From contig NZ_AUUA01000017.1 in assembly GCF_000439085.1 (NCBI RefSeq), positions 1 to 64,000 on the forward strand: DNA of 64,000 nucleotides, given 5' to 3'. This document shows positions 37,385 to 45,337 of this stretch, one piece after another. The DNA comes from Leminorella grimontii ATCC 33999 = DSM 5078. Its GTDB lineage: Bacteria > Pseudomonadota > Gammaproteobacteria > Enterobacterales > Enterobacteriaceae. Each line of letters begins with the position of its first letter. Within the stretch, counting starts at the first letter, position 1. The notes under the pieces are model-generated. The model was not told where the DNA came from. It worked only from the letters and a program-made list of their open reading frames with translations, and ran no database searches. A program made the position numbers and the translations under genes.

Positions 37385-38431
37385 TTAAAAGGTGACCAGC
37401 ACTTTTGAAGAGACGTTTTTATCGCTGGCCTTAATCAGCGCTTCTTCAATCTGGTGATAGTCGTACTCTGCAGAGATGATTGGGCGAGGATCGATAATGC
37501 CCTTTTCCAGCCACGCAACCGCGGTAGCGAACTCGTTGATGAAGCGGAACGAGCCTTTCCACGAAAGCTCTTTTGCCAGCATTTGAGCCACCGGGAACTG
37601 AACGGGGCTTGCGCCCATGCCGATTTGCACAATAACGCCGTTAGGGCGGGTTGCGAAAACGGCGGATTCAACGGCGGCCTGTGCGCCGCTGGCCTCAAAA
37701 ACCACGTCAAAATAGCCGCGATCCCGATAATAGCGCTCGGTTGATTCGGCATCACGCGGGTCGAAGCTTCCGTCAGCGCCCATTTCCAGCGCAATGCTTC
37801 TGCACCTTTCGCTGAGGTCCGAGGCGATAACCTCGGCTGCGCCCGCCGCTTTTGCCGCCGACATCGTCAACGCGCCGATAGGGCCGGCGCCGATAACCAG
37901 CACGCGCTTACCCACAATGCTGCCCGCGACGTTAACCGCATGGATGGCGACAGAGGTCGGTTCGGCGAACGCCATTATCCGCGCCGCGACGCTCTCATCG
38001 TAAGGGTGGCACTGGGCCTGAGAGACGCTAACGTACTGGGCGAACCCGCCGCCAACGTGCGGGTTAAACTGAGCGCTGCCCATAAACCGCATATTGGGAC
38101 ACTCGTTTTGTTTGCCTTCGAGGCAAAAGGCGCAGTGGTTACAGGGCTGGGACGGATTGACGGCGACCTTTTGGCCGACTTTGAGGGGCGATCCCTCTGG
38201 CGCCTGGTGGATCCGGCCAACAAATTCGTGGCCGATCGTCATAGGGTGCTTAATGACCGACAGGCCAGCACGACCTTCGTAATAGTAGTGAATGTCGGAG
38301 CCGCAGATGCCGCCGCACTCGACTTTGACGACGGTATCCTGCGGTGAGTAGGTGAGCGACTGCGGTTCGACTTTGACCGCCTTCTGGCCATGCATCATGC
38401 AGGCTTCGAACGTCAGGGTTTTTATTTCCAT
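37385..38431 (-). CDS. Zinc-dependent sugar-acid dehydrogenase, L-idonate 5-dehydrogenase-like, 348 aa
   Basis: This is a medium-chain dehydrogenase. Catalytic zinc ligands are in GGICGSDIHYY and IGHEFVG. Structural zinc cysteines are in CNHCAFCLEGKQNEC. The NAD(P) fold is seen in RVLVIGAGPIGALTMSAAK. The arrangement HVGGGFAQYV...MAFAEPTSVAIHAVNVAG closely follows E. coli IdnD, which oxidises L-idonate to 5-ketogluconate. The exact sugar acid may differ. It is grouped with an IdnO-like reductase 59 nt upstream and an MFS gene downstream. Confidence 0.88.
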   Translation of the reverse strand: MEIKTLTFEACMMHGQKAVKVEPQSLTYSPQDTVVKVECGGICGSDIHYYYEGRAGLSVIKHPMTIGHEFVGRIHQAPEGSPLKVGQKVAVNPSQPCNHCAFCLEGKQNECPNMRFMGSAQFNPHVGGGFAQYVSVSQAQCHPYDESVAARIMAFAEPTSVAIHAVNVAGSIVGKRVLVIGAGPIGALTMSAAKAAGAAEVIASDLSERCRSIALEMGADGSFDPRDAESTERYYRDRGYFDVVFEASGAQAAVESAVFATRPNGVIVQIGMGASPVQFPVAQMLAKELSWKGSFRFINEFATAVAWLEKGIIDPRPIISAEYDYHQIEEALIKASDKNVSSKVLVTF

Positions 38432-38490
38432 CTTGATATAACTCTCTTAACGTAAGCCGGGTTAACTGGAGATAGTCGGGAATGAGAGCG

Positions 38491-39264
38491 TTAAAGCACC
38501 GCCAGCCAGCCGCCGTCCACGTAAATTACCTGCCCATTGATATAGTCGGAGGCGCGCGATGATAAAAATACGGCGGTGCCGATAAGCTCTTCGGTCTTTC
38601 CCCAGCGCTTGGCCGGGTTGCTGTTTTTCACCCAGGCGTCAAACTCGACGTCTTTAATCAGCGCTTCGTTCATGTCTGTCAGGATATAGCCGGGGCCGAT
38701 GGCGTTGGCCTGAATGTTGTGCTGTCCCCACTCGGCGGACATCGCACGGGTCAGCATCTTGATACCGCCCTTGGCCGCAGTGTAGGGCGCTACGGTCGGG
38801 CGGGCCTGCTCGCTGGTCAGTGAACAGATGTTAATGAACTTCCCGCCGGTGCCGCGCGCAATCATTCTTTTGGCCGCCTCGCGGGACACCAGAAACGAAC
38901 CGGTAAGATGGATGTCTACCACCTTTTGCCAGTCTTTTAGCGCAAGCTCCACCATCGGCTGGCGGTGTTGAATGCCGGCGTTGTTGATAACGATATCTAC
39001 CTGTACGCCGTCGCGGTCGAAGGCGTTAAAGGCGTCGACGATCTGCTCTTCTTTTGACACATCCAGTACGCAGCCTCGCGCTTGGTAGCCCTGACCGCGC
39101 AGCTGTGAAACGGCTTCATTGAGGGTGTCTTCCCTAATGTCGCTGAGGATAATCGACGCGCCGGCAGAGGCCAGGCCTTGCGCATAAGCGAAGCCGAGCC
39201 CTCGCGCCGAACCGGTAATCAGGGCCGTTTTACCTTTTAAATTAAAGAGATTAAGAGCATCCAT
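38491..39264 (-). CDS. Short-chain dehydrogenase, gluconate 5-dehydrogenase (IdnO)-like, 257 aa
   Basis: The classical SDR pattern is complete: TGSARGLGFAYAQGL for NAD(P) binding, NNAGIQHR, catalytic Ser in INICSLTSEQ, and YTAAKGG with the catalytic Tyr-x-x-x-Lys. AEWGQHNIQANAIGPGYILTDMN is typical of IdnO/KduD-type sugar-acid reductases, which reduce 5-ketogluconate to gluconate. It is the first gene of the minus-strand operon, under the operator-like boxes at 39318-39380. Confidence 0.9.
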   Translation of the reverse strand: MDALNLFNLKGKTALITGSARGLGFAYAQGLASAGASIILSDIREDTLNEAVSQLRGQGYQARGCVLDVSKEEQIVDAFNAFDRDGVQVDIVINNAGIQHRQPMVELALKDWQKVVDIHLTGSFLVSREAAKRMIARGTGGKFINICSLTSEQARPTVAPYTAAKGGIKMLTRAMSAEWGQHNIQANAIGPGYILTDMNEALIKDVEFDAWVKNSNPAKRWGKTEELIGTAVFLSSRASDYINGQVIYVDGGWLAVL

Positions 39265-39317
39265 TGTGTATTACCTTTGCTTTGACTGTCGTAAATAAAA
39301 CCAATTTCACGTGGTAA

Positions 39318-39347
39318 TGTTGTATTACATCAACTTGTCATACAACA
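39318..39347. promoter_or_regulatory. Operator-like inverted repeat upstream of the idnO-like gene
   Basis: TGTTGTAT at 39318-39325 and ATACAACA at 39340-39347 are exact inverted repeats 14 nt apart. The right arm lies in TGTCATACAACA, which recurs at 40287-40298 in front of the ManD-like gene. It is the likely binding site of the GntR regulator encoded between them. Confidence 0.65.
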
Positions 39348-39360
39348 CATAACTGGCAAC

Positions 39361-39380
39361 AGTAATACCTTCTTGATATA
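39361..39380. repeat. Shared regulatory box, copy 1
   Basis: AGTAATACCTTCTTGATATA occurs here and, with two changed bases, as AGTAATACCTCATTGATATA at 40264-40283. Sharing by two control regions of the same cluster points to a common regulator site. Confidence 0.65.
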
Positions 39381-39441
39381 CTTCCAACAATATCGAATCT
39401 TCCTTTTTGTGATCTTGCTTGCAATAAATCTATGAGGCGCT

Positions 39442-40146
39442 ATGGATAACGACGACGTAATAACGCGCAATAACATTGCCGAAGCGGTCTATCAGAAAAT
39501 GCAGAAAAAAATTCTCGACGGCGAGTGGCCTAAAGGAGATAAGCTGCCGTCAGAGTTTGAGCTTAGCGAGATGTTTAACGTTAGCAGAACCAGTATCCGC
39601 AGCGCGGTGCAAAAGCTCAGGAATCTGGGACTGATTTATACCAAGCACGGGAAGGGCTCCTTCGTTTCCAGCGAGTTCGACAGCTTTGAAATGCTTTATC
39701 AAAACCGGCCTATCCTGCACCTGACCAAGAAAGAGTTTATGGATATGATGTTTTTCCGCCAAAGCGTTGAATTCAAATGCATAGAGCTGGCGGTAGAGAA
39801 CGCTACGCCGGAAGATATCCTCGCTATTGAGGACGCGCTTAACCGCATGCTGGTGAGTAAAAACGACTATAAAAAGTACTCGCAGGCGGATTTGGATTTT
39901 CACATGGCGATTATTCATGCCGCCCACAACAAGGTGTTCTCCCATACCATCAAATACATTAAGGACATGTATTACTTCTATCTTGAAGAGCTGAACCGGG
40001 TGCTCGGCATTACGCTGGAAAGCATCGACGCACACATCAAGATTTTTATGGCCATCAAGAACCACGATGTTGAAACGGCGAAGCAGTGCCTGGACAAGGC
40101 AATGGCGGAAAACGTCGTGATGATCAACAGCCTGGAAAACATCTGA
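39442..40146 (+). CDS. GntR-family regulator of the FadR subfamily, 234 aa
   Basis: The N-terminal winged helix (VYQKMQKKILDGEWPKGDKL, LSEMFNVSRTSIRSAVQKL) is followed by an all-helical FCD ligand domain. The FCD metal-binding residues are suggested by DLDFHMAIIHAAHN and H in IDAHIKIFMAIKNHD. FCD regulators of hexuronate and hexonate pathways (UxuR, ExuR, LgoR) have this layout. It lies between the two catabolic transcripts it probably represses, whose control regions share the boxes listed separately. Confidence 0.92.
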   Translation: MDNDDVITRNNIAEAVYQKMQKKILDGEWPKGDKLPSEFELSEMFNVSRTSIRSAVQKLRNLGLIYTKHGKGSFVSSEFDSFEMLYQNRPILHLTKKEFMDMMFFRQSVEFKCIELAVENATPEDILAIEDALNRMLVSKNDYKKYSQADLDFHMAIIHAAHNKVFSHTIKYIKDMYYFYLEELNRVLGITLESIDAHIKIFMAIKNHDVETAKQCLDKAMAENVVMINSLENI

Positions 40147-40167
40147 GTTAACCCTACCTTCCCCTGA

Positions 40168-40199
40168 CGCCGGGCGATTTGAGCCCGGTCGGCGCTTTT
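40168..40199 (+). terminator. Terminator after the GntR gene
   Basis: CCGGGC and GCCCGG pair around GATTTGA. Outer C-G pairs extend the stem past a one-base bulge, and CTTTTC follows. Confidence 0.55.
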
Positions 40200-40263
40200 C
40201 CCGCTTACCGTTTCTACTTATCTTTATTTTTAAAGCCGCTTGATTTTGCCATTTTCCTCTGGT

Positions 40264-40283
40264 AGTAATACCTCATTGATATA
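40264..40283. repeat. Shared regulatory box, copy 2
   Basis: AGTAATACCTCATTGATATA differs from the box at 39361-39380 at two adjacent positions only. Confidence 0.65.
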
Positions 40284-40286
40284 TGA

Positions 40287-40298
40287 TGTCATACAACA
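40287..40298. promoter_or_regulatory. Operator-like element upstream of the ManD-like gene
   Basis: TGTCATACAACA is identical to 39336-39347 in front of the idnO-like gene and is followed by ATTGTATT, a partial inverse. Confidence 0.6.
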
Positions 40299-40352
40299 TA
40301 ATTGTATTCAGCATAACGTGAAGGTGTTTAATCTCAATTTCAGGAGTCATTA

Positions 40353-41600
40353 ATGGTTACAGTTACAAACGTCAAAACGATCCTGACGGCGCCGGGGGGA
40401 ATCGATCTGGTGGTCGTTAAGGTGGAAACCAATCAGGATGGCCTATACGGGCTCGGCTGCGCCACGTTTACGCAGCGGATCTTTGCGGTAAAGGCGGCTA
40501 TTGATGACTACATTCGCCCATTTTTGATAGGAAAAGACGCCGAGCGCATTGAGGATATCTGGCAGTCCGCGGTCGTCAGCGGCTATTGGCGCAACGGGCC
40601 GGTGATGAACAACGCCGTTTCCGCCATCGATATGGCGCTTTGGGACATCAAAGGTAAGATGGCTAACATGCCGGTTTACCAGCTGTTGGGCGGAAAGTGC
40701 CGGGACGGCATCCCGCTCTACCGCCACTGCGATGGCGCCGATGCGGTTGAAGCGGAAGACAATATTTTGGCCGCGATGGAAGAGGGCTATCAGTACGTTC
40801 GCTGCCAAATGGGCATGTACGGCGGAGCCGGTACCGACGACCTGAAGCTGATTGCAACTCAGCTCAACCGGGCGAAGGACATTCGGCCCAAGCGCTCCCC
40901 TCGCTCCCGCACGCCTGGGATATACTTCGATCCGGACGCTTACGCCAGAAGCATTCCGCAGTTTTTTGACCACCTGAGAAATAAAATTGGTTTTGACGTG
41001 GAGTTTATCCACGACGTGCATGAGCGCGTACAGCCGGTGGCCGCGCTGCAAATGGCCAAGTCGCTGGAACCCTATCGCCTGTTTTACCTTGAGGATCCGG
41101 TGGCGCCGGAGCAAGTTGATTTCCTTAACGTCATGCGCAGCCAAACGTCAACGCCCATCGCCATTGGCGAACTGTTTGTCCACGTGGCGGAGTATAAGCG
41201 CCTGATTACGGAGCACCTGATAGACTTTATTCGCTGCCACATCAGCATGATAGGCGGCATTACGCCGGCGAAAAAGCTGGCGACGCTGGCAGAGTTCCAC
41301 GGCGTGCGCACCGCCTGGCACGGGCCGGGGGATATTTCTCCGGTTGGCGTAGCGGCCAATATGCACATCGATTTAAGCATTACAAATCTGGGGGTTCAGG
41401 AATACACGCCGATGAACGATGCGCTGAGGGAAGTTTTCCCCGGCTGCCCTGAGATTGATAACGGCTATGCCTACCTGAATGATGCGCCGGGACTAGGAAT
41501 CGATATCGATGAAGAGAAGGCGAAGAAATACCCGGTGGAGGGCGGCTTGCCGTCGTGGACCAACGCTCGCCTGCCTGACGGTACGGCCGCCAGACCGTAA
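40353..41600 (+). CDS. Enolase-superfamily sugar-acid dehydratase, ManD/RspA-like, 415 aa
   Basis: This protein dehydrates a sugar acid such as D-mannonate to a 2-keto-3-deoxy acid. It follows RspA/ManD throughout: FLIGKDAERIEDIWQ, YWRNGPVMNNAVSAIDMALWDIKGK, the first metal ligand and a catalytic His region in FIHDVHERVQP, the second metal ligand in YLEDPVAPEQ, the third in PIAIGELF, and TAWHGPGDISPVGVAAN. All three acidic ligands appear intact. The ribosome-binding site is CAGGAG. Whether its substrate is mannonate, gluconate or another hexonate cannot be read from sequence. Confidence 0.88.
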   Translation: MVTVTNVKTILTAPGGIDLVVVKVETNQDGLYGLGCATFTQRIFAVKAAIDDYIRPFLIGKDAERIEDIWQSAVVSGYWRNGPVMNNAVSAIDMALWDIKGKMANMPVYQLLGGKCRDGIPLYRHCDGADAVEAEDNILAAMEEGYQYVRCQMGMYGGAGTDDLKLIATQLNRAKDIRPKRSPRSRTPGIYFDPDAYARSIPQFFDHLRNKIGFDVEFIHDVHERVQPVAALQMAKSLEPYRLFYLEDPVAPEQVDFLNVMRSQTSTPIAIGELFVHVAEYKRLITEHLIDFIRCHISMIGGITPAKKLATLAEFHGVRTAWHGPGDISPVGVAANMHIDLSITNLGVQEYTPMNDALREVFPGCPEIDNGYAYLNDAPGLGIDIDEEKAKKYPVEGGLPSWTNARLPDGTAARP

Positions 41601-41648
41601 GACAAAGTAGGGCGTAAGGCGCGTTGGACTCGTTTTGACGCGCACGTT

Positions 41649-42860
41649 CTACCAGTGGTTCAACAGCGTATAAATCCTTTCCGGGTGATACAGCCCCGAC
41701 GCCTTGAGGCTGTCAGCCGACTGCTGATAGGCATCCGAGTACTGGCGGCGCCAGCGGTGATAGATGTTCACGATGTCTATCATCCTGGCCTTTTTCGTTC
41801 TTACGTGAGTGATAGACCAATAGGCAATCAGATTGCGAATGACAAAGCAGTCGGTAACTAGCTGATAGTAGCACTCGTAAGTGGACATCCTAGGATGATA
41901 AGGAAACCCGTCGTGATACAGACGATAGAACAGATAGTTGGTGAACACGTGCGGATAGTCTTTAAATATGGGCAACACGCTGCGCTGCCAGGCATCTTCC
42001 AGCATTGACATCTTTTCAGGGCCGCTTTCCGGCGTCTGTTGGGTTATGTCCCGATAGATGCTTTCCCAGAAGCTGGCCATCGACGGCGTTGTTTCCGAGT
42101 TCGCAAGCTGCGCCACGCGCGCGCCGATTTCAGCAAACAGCTTCCAGCGCGCCCCCCGATCGTAGACGACGTTTTGCATTTGACGCTGGATTTCATCAAG
42201 GCTAAACGCGGCCGCTCGTTCGTTCAGTTCTTCTTTTATTTGTGCGGCGCATCTGCGATCGCCATAGCGTTCAGCCGGGATGGACAGCATTAGCCGGCCT
42301 ATCGCGTACAGCCTTTCCGCAGGCGACATTTCCGGGCGCAGCGCCTGTGACATACAGGCCGCGTTGACGGCCTGATAGACGTTATTGAGAGGCGACTGGC
42401 TGTGGCTTGCGATCTGCTTTTGAGACTCCATCCAGATTGACGTCTGGTTCATCAGGATCTGGCCGCAGGCCTCCGGGCATTCAATGGCCAAACTTTTGCG
42501 GACTTCATTCTGCCAGCGCACGTTGACGTAGGGATAGTCCAGGCAAAAGGGCGGGCGCGTGTGCAGATCGGCGCGGTCGCCGATGCGACAATAGGTGCAA
42601 GAACGCGATTTATCAAAAAACGGGCAGTAGTTGTCGCCGTTGAGCGCAATGGTGCTCCAGTTGTCAACGTCGACTTTTTCCACCTGAATGTTTTGTTGGG
42701 CGATGTTGCGTATCGTGACGTCGGGGCTTTTGAGATAGGAACGCGTACTGGTTTTATCTAACGGGATCGCCTTTCCTATACAGCAAGTACATAAACAGCC
42801 ACCACCGTTGCACTGAAAACGCCTTACGTATTCAGGTTCATAAATCGTGATAATGTTCAT
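41649..42860 (-). CDS. FliB-like lysine-N-methylase, 403 aa
   Basis: The N-terminus carries a cysteine-rich metal or Fe-S cluster motif (FQCNGGGCLCTCC), further cysteines in CPFFDKSRSCTYCRIGD and RPPFCLDYPYV, and CPEACG. This is the pattern of FliB, which methylates flagellin lysines in Salmonella. The C-terminal half is helical with aromatic-rich YLFYRLYHDGFPYHP. No flagellar genes are in the window, so its target may be distant or different. It ends close to the ManD-like gene but on the opposite strand. Confidence 0.8.
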   Translation of the reverse strand: MNIITIYEPEYVRRFQCNGGGCLCTCCIGKAIPLDKTSTRSYLKSPDVTIRNIAQQNIQVEKVDVDNWSTIALNGDNYCPFFDKSRSCTYCRIGDRADLHTRPPFCLDYPYVNVRWQNEVRKSLAIECPEACGQILMNQTSIWMESQKQIASHSQSPLNNVYQAVNAACMSQALRPEMSPAERLYAIGRLMLSIPAERYGDRRCAAQIKEELNERAAAFSLDEIQRQMQNVVYDRGARWKLFAEIGARVAQLANSETTPSMASFWESIYRDITQQTPESGPEKMSMLEDAWQRSVLPIFKDYPHVFTNYLFYRLYHDGFPYHPRMSTYECYYQLVTDCFVIRNLIAYWSITHVRTKKARMIDIVNIYHRWRRQYSDAYQQSADSLKASGLYHPERIYTLLNHW

Positions 42861-43056
42861 AGTGATCTTTGGCTGCGCTTTCCCGTCGCGCTCTCTTTTT
42901 TGAAACGCGTTTATTAATCATTAAACTAACAAATCATCGTCATAAAAGGCAAACGAGTTTCATGGCTAACGGTGTGCTTTTGGTTTAGCTTATGAAAACA
43001 AATAAGATATTCTCTCGATGCCTATTCCCCTGTTAACACGCTTTAAGTTAGGCTGC

Positions 43057-44082
43057 TCACGACATGATATCGAGATTTAGGGGTACTTTGCTGGGCATAC
43101 CACCGACTTCGCGGGTTAATCTTGGAACCAGATATCCCGACGTGCTTGCCAGCATCTGTTCCATAATTCGCTTAGCCTGCGCATCGTCCACCATAAAGTG
43201 GGCTGCACCCTGTACTTTATCCAATACGTGAAGGTAGTAAGGGATTATTCCCGCGTTGAATAGCGCAAGGCTCAAATTTACCAAAATGTCCGCACTGTCG
43301 TTTACATTCTTCAGCAACACGCTTTGATTTAGCAAGGTTACACCCACCTGTTTGAGTTTGCCCATGCTTTTTATTACCGGCTCATCGATTTCATTGGCGT
43401 GGTTAACGTGGCTGACCAAAACAATCTGAAGGCGCGAACGGGAAAAGCGTTCGCAGAGCGCGTCGGTGACTCGGGCTGGGATGACCACCAGCAGGCGCGA
43501 ATGGATACGCAGCCTTTTTATGTGCGCGATGGATTCGACTTCGCCAAGCAGCCAGTCCAGCTCTTTGTCTTTCGCCATCAGCGGATCGCCGCCGGAGAAA
43601 ATCAGCTCGTCCAGCTCGTCGTGACGACGAACGTAATCGAGCGCCTGGCTCCAGGAGGCCTTGTTGCCCGGGTTATCGTGATAGGGAAAGTGGCGGCGAA
43701 AGCAGTAGCGGCAGTTGACCGCGCAGCTTCCCTTTACCAGCAGCAGAGCGCGATTGCGATACTTGTGTAGCAGCCCAGGGGCTGCGGGAGCCTGCTCCTC
43801 CAGCGGATCGTTGCTATATCCCGGCGTTAGGGTAAACTCGTCGGGCAGACCGATAACCTGCAGCAATAGGGGATCGCGGGCATCGCCTTTTTTTATTCTG
43901 GCGGCAAACGCGCGGGGAACGCGCAGCGGAAACAGCCGCCGCGCCGCCATGCCGGCGCGAAGTTCGGGGTTATCCGTTAACGATAAAAGGCGCAATAATT
44001 CTTCGGGATCGGTAATAACGTCCGATAACTGCTGTAACCATTCTTCTCTATCCGCGGTGTTTTGGGTTACAATGTGCGCCAT
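43057..44082 (-). CDS. epmB: EF-P (R)-beta-lysine transferase partner EpmB (lysine 2,3-aminomutase), 341 aa
   Basis: This radical-SAM enzyme converts L-alpha-lysine to (R)-beta-lysine for modifying elongation factor P. The cluster motif CAVNCRYCFRRHFPY (CxxxCxxC) is visible, with ELIFSGGDPLMAKD and a PLP-binding C-terminal region ending LVPRLTREVGGMPSK. It is divergent from efp, as in E. coli. Confidence 0.96.
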   Translation of the reverse strand: MAHIVTQNTADREEWLQQLSDVITDPEELLRLLSLTDNPELRAGMAARRLFPLRVPRAFAARIKKGDARDPLLLQVIGLPDEFTLTPGYSNDPLEEQAPAAPGLLHKYRNRALLLVKGSCAVNCRYCFRRHFPYHDNPGNKASWSQALDYVRRHDELDELIFSGGDPLMAKDKELDWLLGEVESIAHIKRLRIHSRLLVVIPARVTDALCERFSRSRLQIVLVSHVNHANEIDEPVIKSMGKLKQVGVTLLNQSVLLKNVNDSADILVNLSLALFNAGIIPYYLHVLDKVQGAAHFMVDDAQAKRIMEQMLASTSGYLVPRLTREVGGMPSKVPLNLDIMS

Positions 44083-44124
44083 TTTTTGCTGTACTACCTA
44101 AATTAATTAAGAAAGAGGACCATC

Positions 44125-44691
44125 ATGGCGTCTTATTCTAGCAACGATTTCCGTCCGGGTCTTAAAATCATGTTGGACGGAGAACCCTGCGCCGTTATTG
44201 AAAGTGAATTCGTTAAGCCCGGCAAGGGCCAGGCTTTTGCCCGCGTACGTCTGCGCAAGCTGATTTCCGGCAAGCTGCTTGAAAAAACCTTCAAATCCAC
44301 CGACAGCGCAGAAGGCGCAGACGTGATGGATATGAACCTCACCTATCTGTACACCGACGGTGAGTTCTGGCACTTCATGAACAACGATACTTTCGAACAG
44401 CTGGCTGCCGATGCTAAAGCCGTAGGCGACAACGCCAAGTGGCTGGTTGAGCAGGCAGAGTGTATTCTTACACTGTGGAACGGCGCGCCTATCGCCGTAA
44501 CGCCGCCGAACTTCGTTGAGCTTGAAATCGTTGAAACCGATCCGGGCCTGAAGGGCGATACCGCCGGTACCGGCGGTAAGCCTGCGACGCTGACTACCGG
44601 CGCCGTGGTGAAAGTGCCGCTATTCGTTCAGATCGGCGAAGTTATCAAGGTTGATACGCGCTCCGGCGAATACGTTTCTCGCGTAAAGTAA
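44125..44691 (+). CDS. efp: Elongation factor P, 188 aa
   Basis: EF-P relieves ribosome stalling at polyproline. The three-domain protein has the expected 188 residues. Lys34, the site of beta-lysylation, stands in [14 protein letters not shown]. The signature [17 protein letters not shown] closes the third domain. AAGAGG precedes the start. The divergent neighbour epmB supplies the beta-lysine. Confidence 0.98.
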   Translation: MASYSSNDFRPGLKIMLDGEPCAVIESEFVKPGKGQAFARVRLRKLISGKLLEKTFKSTDSAEGADVMDMNLTYLYTDGEFWHFMNNDTFEQLAADAKAVGDNAKWLVEQAECILTLWNGAPIAVTPPNFVELEIVETDPGLKGDTAGTGGKPATLTTGAVVKVPLFVQIGEVIKVDTRSGEYVSRVK

Positions 44692-44703
44692 TTGCCGTAA
44701 GCT

Positions 44704-44735
44704 AAAACAGGGCCGTTGTGATGCGGCCCTGTTTG
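44704..44735 (+). terminator. Terminator after efp
   Basis: AAACAGGGCCG and CGGCCCTGTTT pair around TTGTGATG; the T-run is short (TTTGT). Confidence 0.75.
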
Positions 44736-44766
44736 TACTTAGAGGTTGTAACTAAAAGGAGGTCAT

Positions 44767-44898
44767 ATGCTGAATTTCACCGGTAAAATTCTGTTGGTTT
44801 TAGCTTTGACGGCGGCGCTCGGCGGCTGTAATACCGTACGCGGCTTTGGCGAAGACGTTCAACACGTGGGCGGCGCTATCCAGCGCGGGGCAAGCTAA
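44767..44898 (+). CDS. Entericidin-family small lipoprotein, 43 aa
   Basis: The frame is short, with AAAAGGAGG 6-7 nt before the ATG. It encodes a signal followed by the lipobox LGGC (Cys21), then NTVRGFGEDVQHVGGAIQRG, the hallmark of entericidin A/B. The mature peptide is only 23 residues. E. coli has an ecnA-ecnB pair between efp and sugE; only one copy is present here, and which paralogue it represents is unclear. Confidence 0.93.
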   Translation: MLNFTGKILLVLALTAALGGCNTVRGFGEDVQHVGGAIQRGAS

Positions 44899-44955
44899 CT
44901 CGGCGCTAGCCGATTTTTCTCATTATCAAGTTTCTGTTATCAAGGGATAGCAGTC

Positions 44956-45309
44956 ATGTCATCTCTGTTCATTACTATCGGCCTTTTAACGCTGAGCAAC
45001 GTCTTTATGACTTTTGCCTGGTACGGCCATCTTAAGTATTTCCACAGTAAAACCTGGGTCGTCGCGGCGTTAATAAGCTGGGGCATCGCGCTGTTTGAGT
45101 ACCTGATTCAGGTGCCGGCCAACCGCATCGGCTATGAAGTGGCGAGCGCAGGCCAGCTTAAGATCATTCAGGAGGTCATCAGCCTGTCGGTCTTTATCCC
45201 TTTCTCCATGTACATTCTGAAAGAACCCTTCCGGACCGACTACATCTGGGCCGGCCTGTGCCTTTTGGGCGCGGTGTTCTTTATGTTTCGCCATAAGATT
45301 ATGGGGTAA
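44956..45309 (+). CDS. DMT-family (DUF486) membrane protein, 117 aa
   Basis: Four membrane segments are seen in 117 residues, starting SLFITIGLLTLSNVFMTFAW. ALISWGIALFEYLIQVPANRIGY and IIQEVISLSVFIPFSMYILKE are the usual DUF486 blocks. Substrate unknown. AAGGGATAG lies upstream of the ATG at 44956. Confidence 0.88.
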   Translation: MSSLFITIGLLTLSNVFMTFAWYGHLKYFHSKTWVVAALISWGIALFEYLIQVPANRIGYEVASAGQLKIIQEVISLSVFIPFSMYILKEPFRTDYIWAGLCLLGAVFFMFRHKIMG

Positions 45310-45337
45310 GCGGGCGTTGCCGCCCGCCTTCATGATG

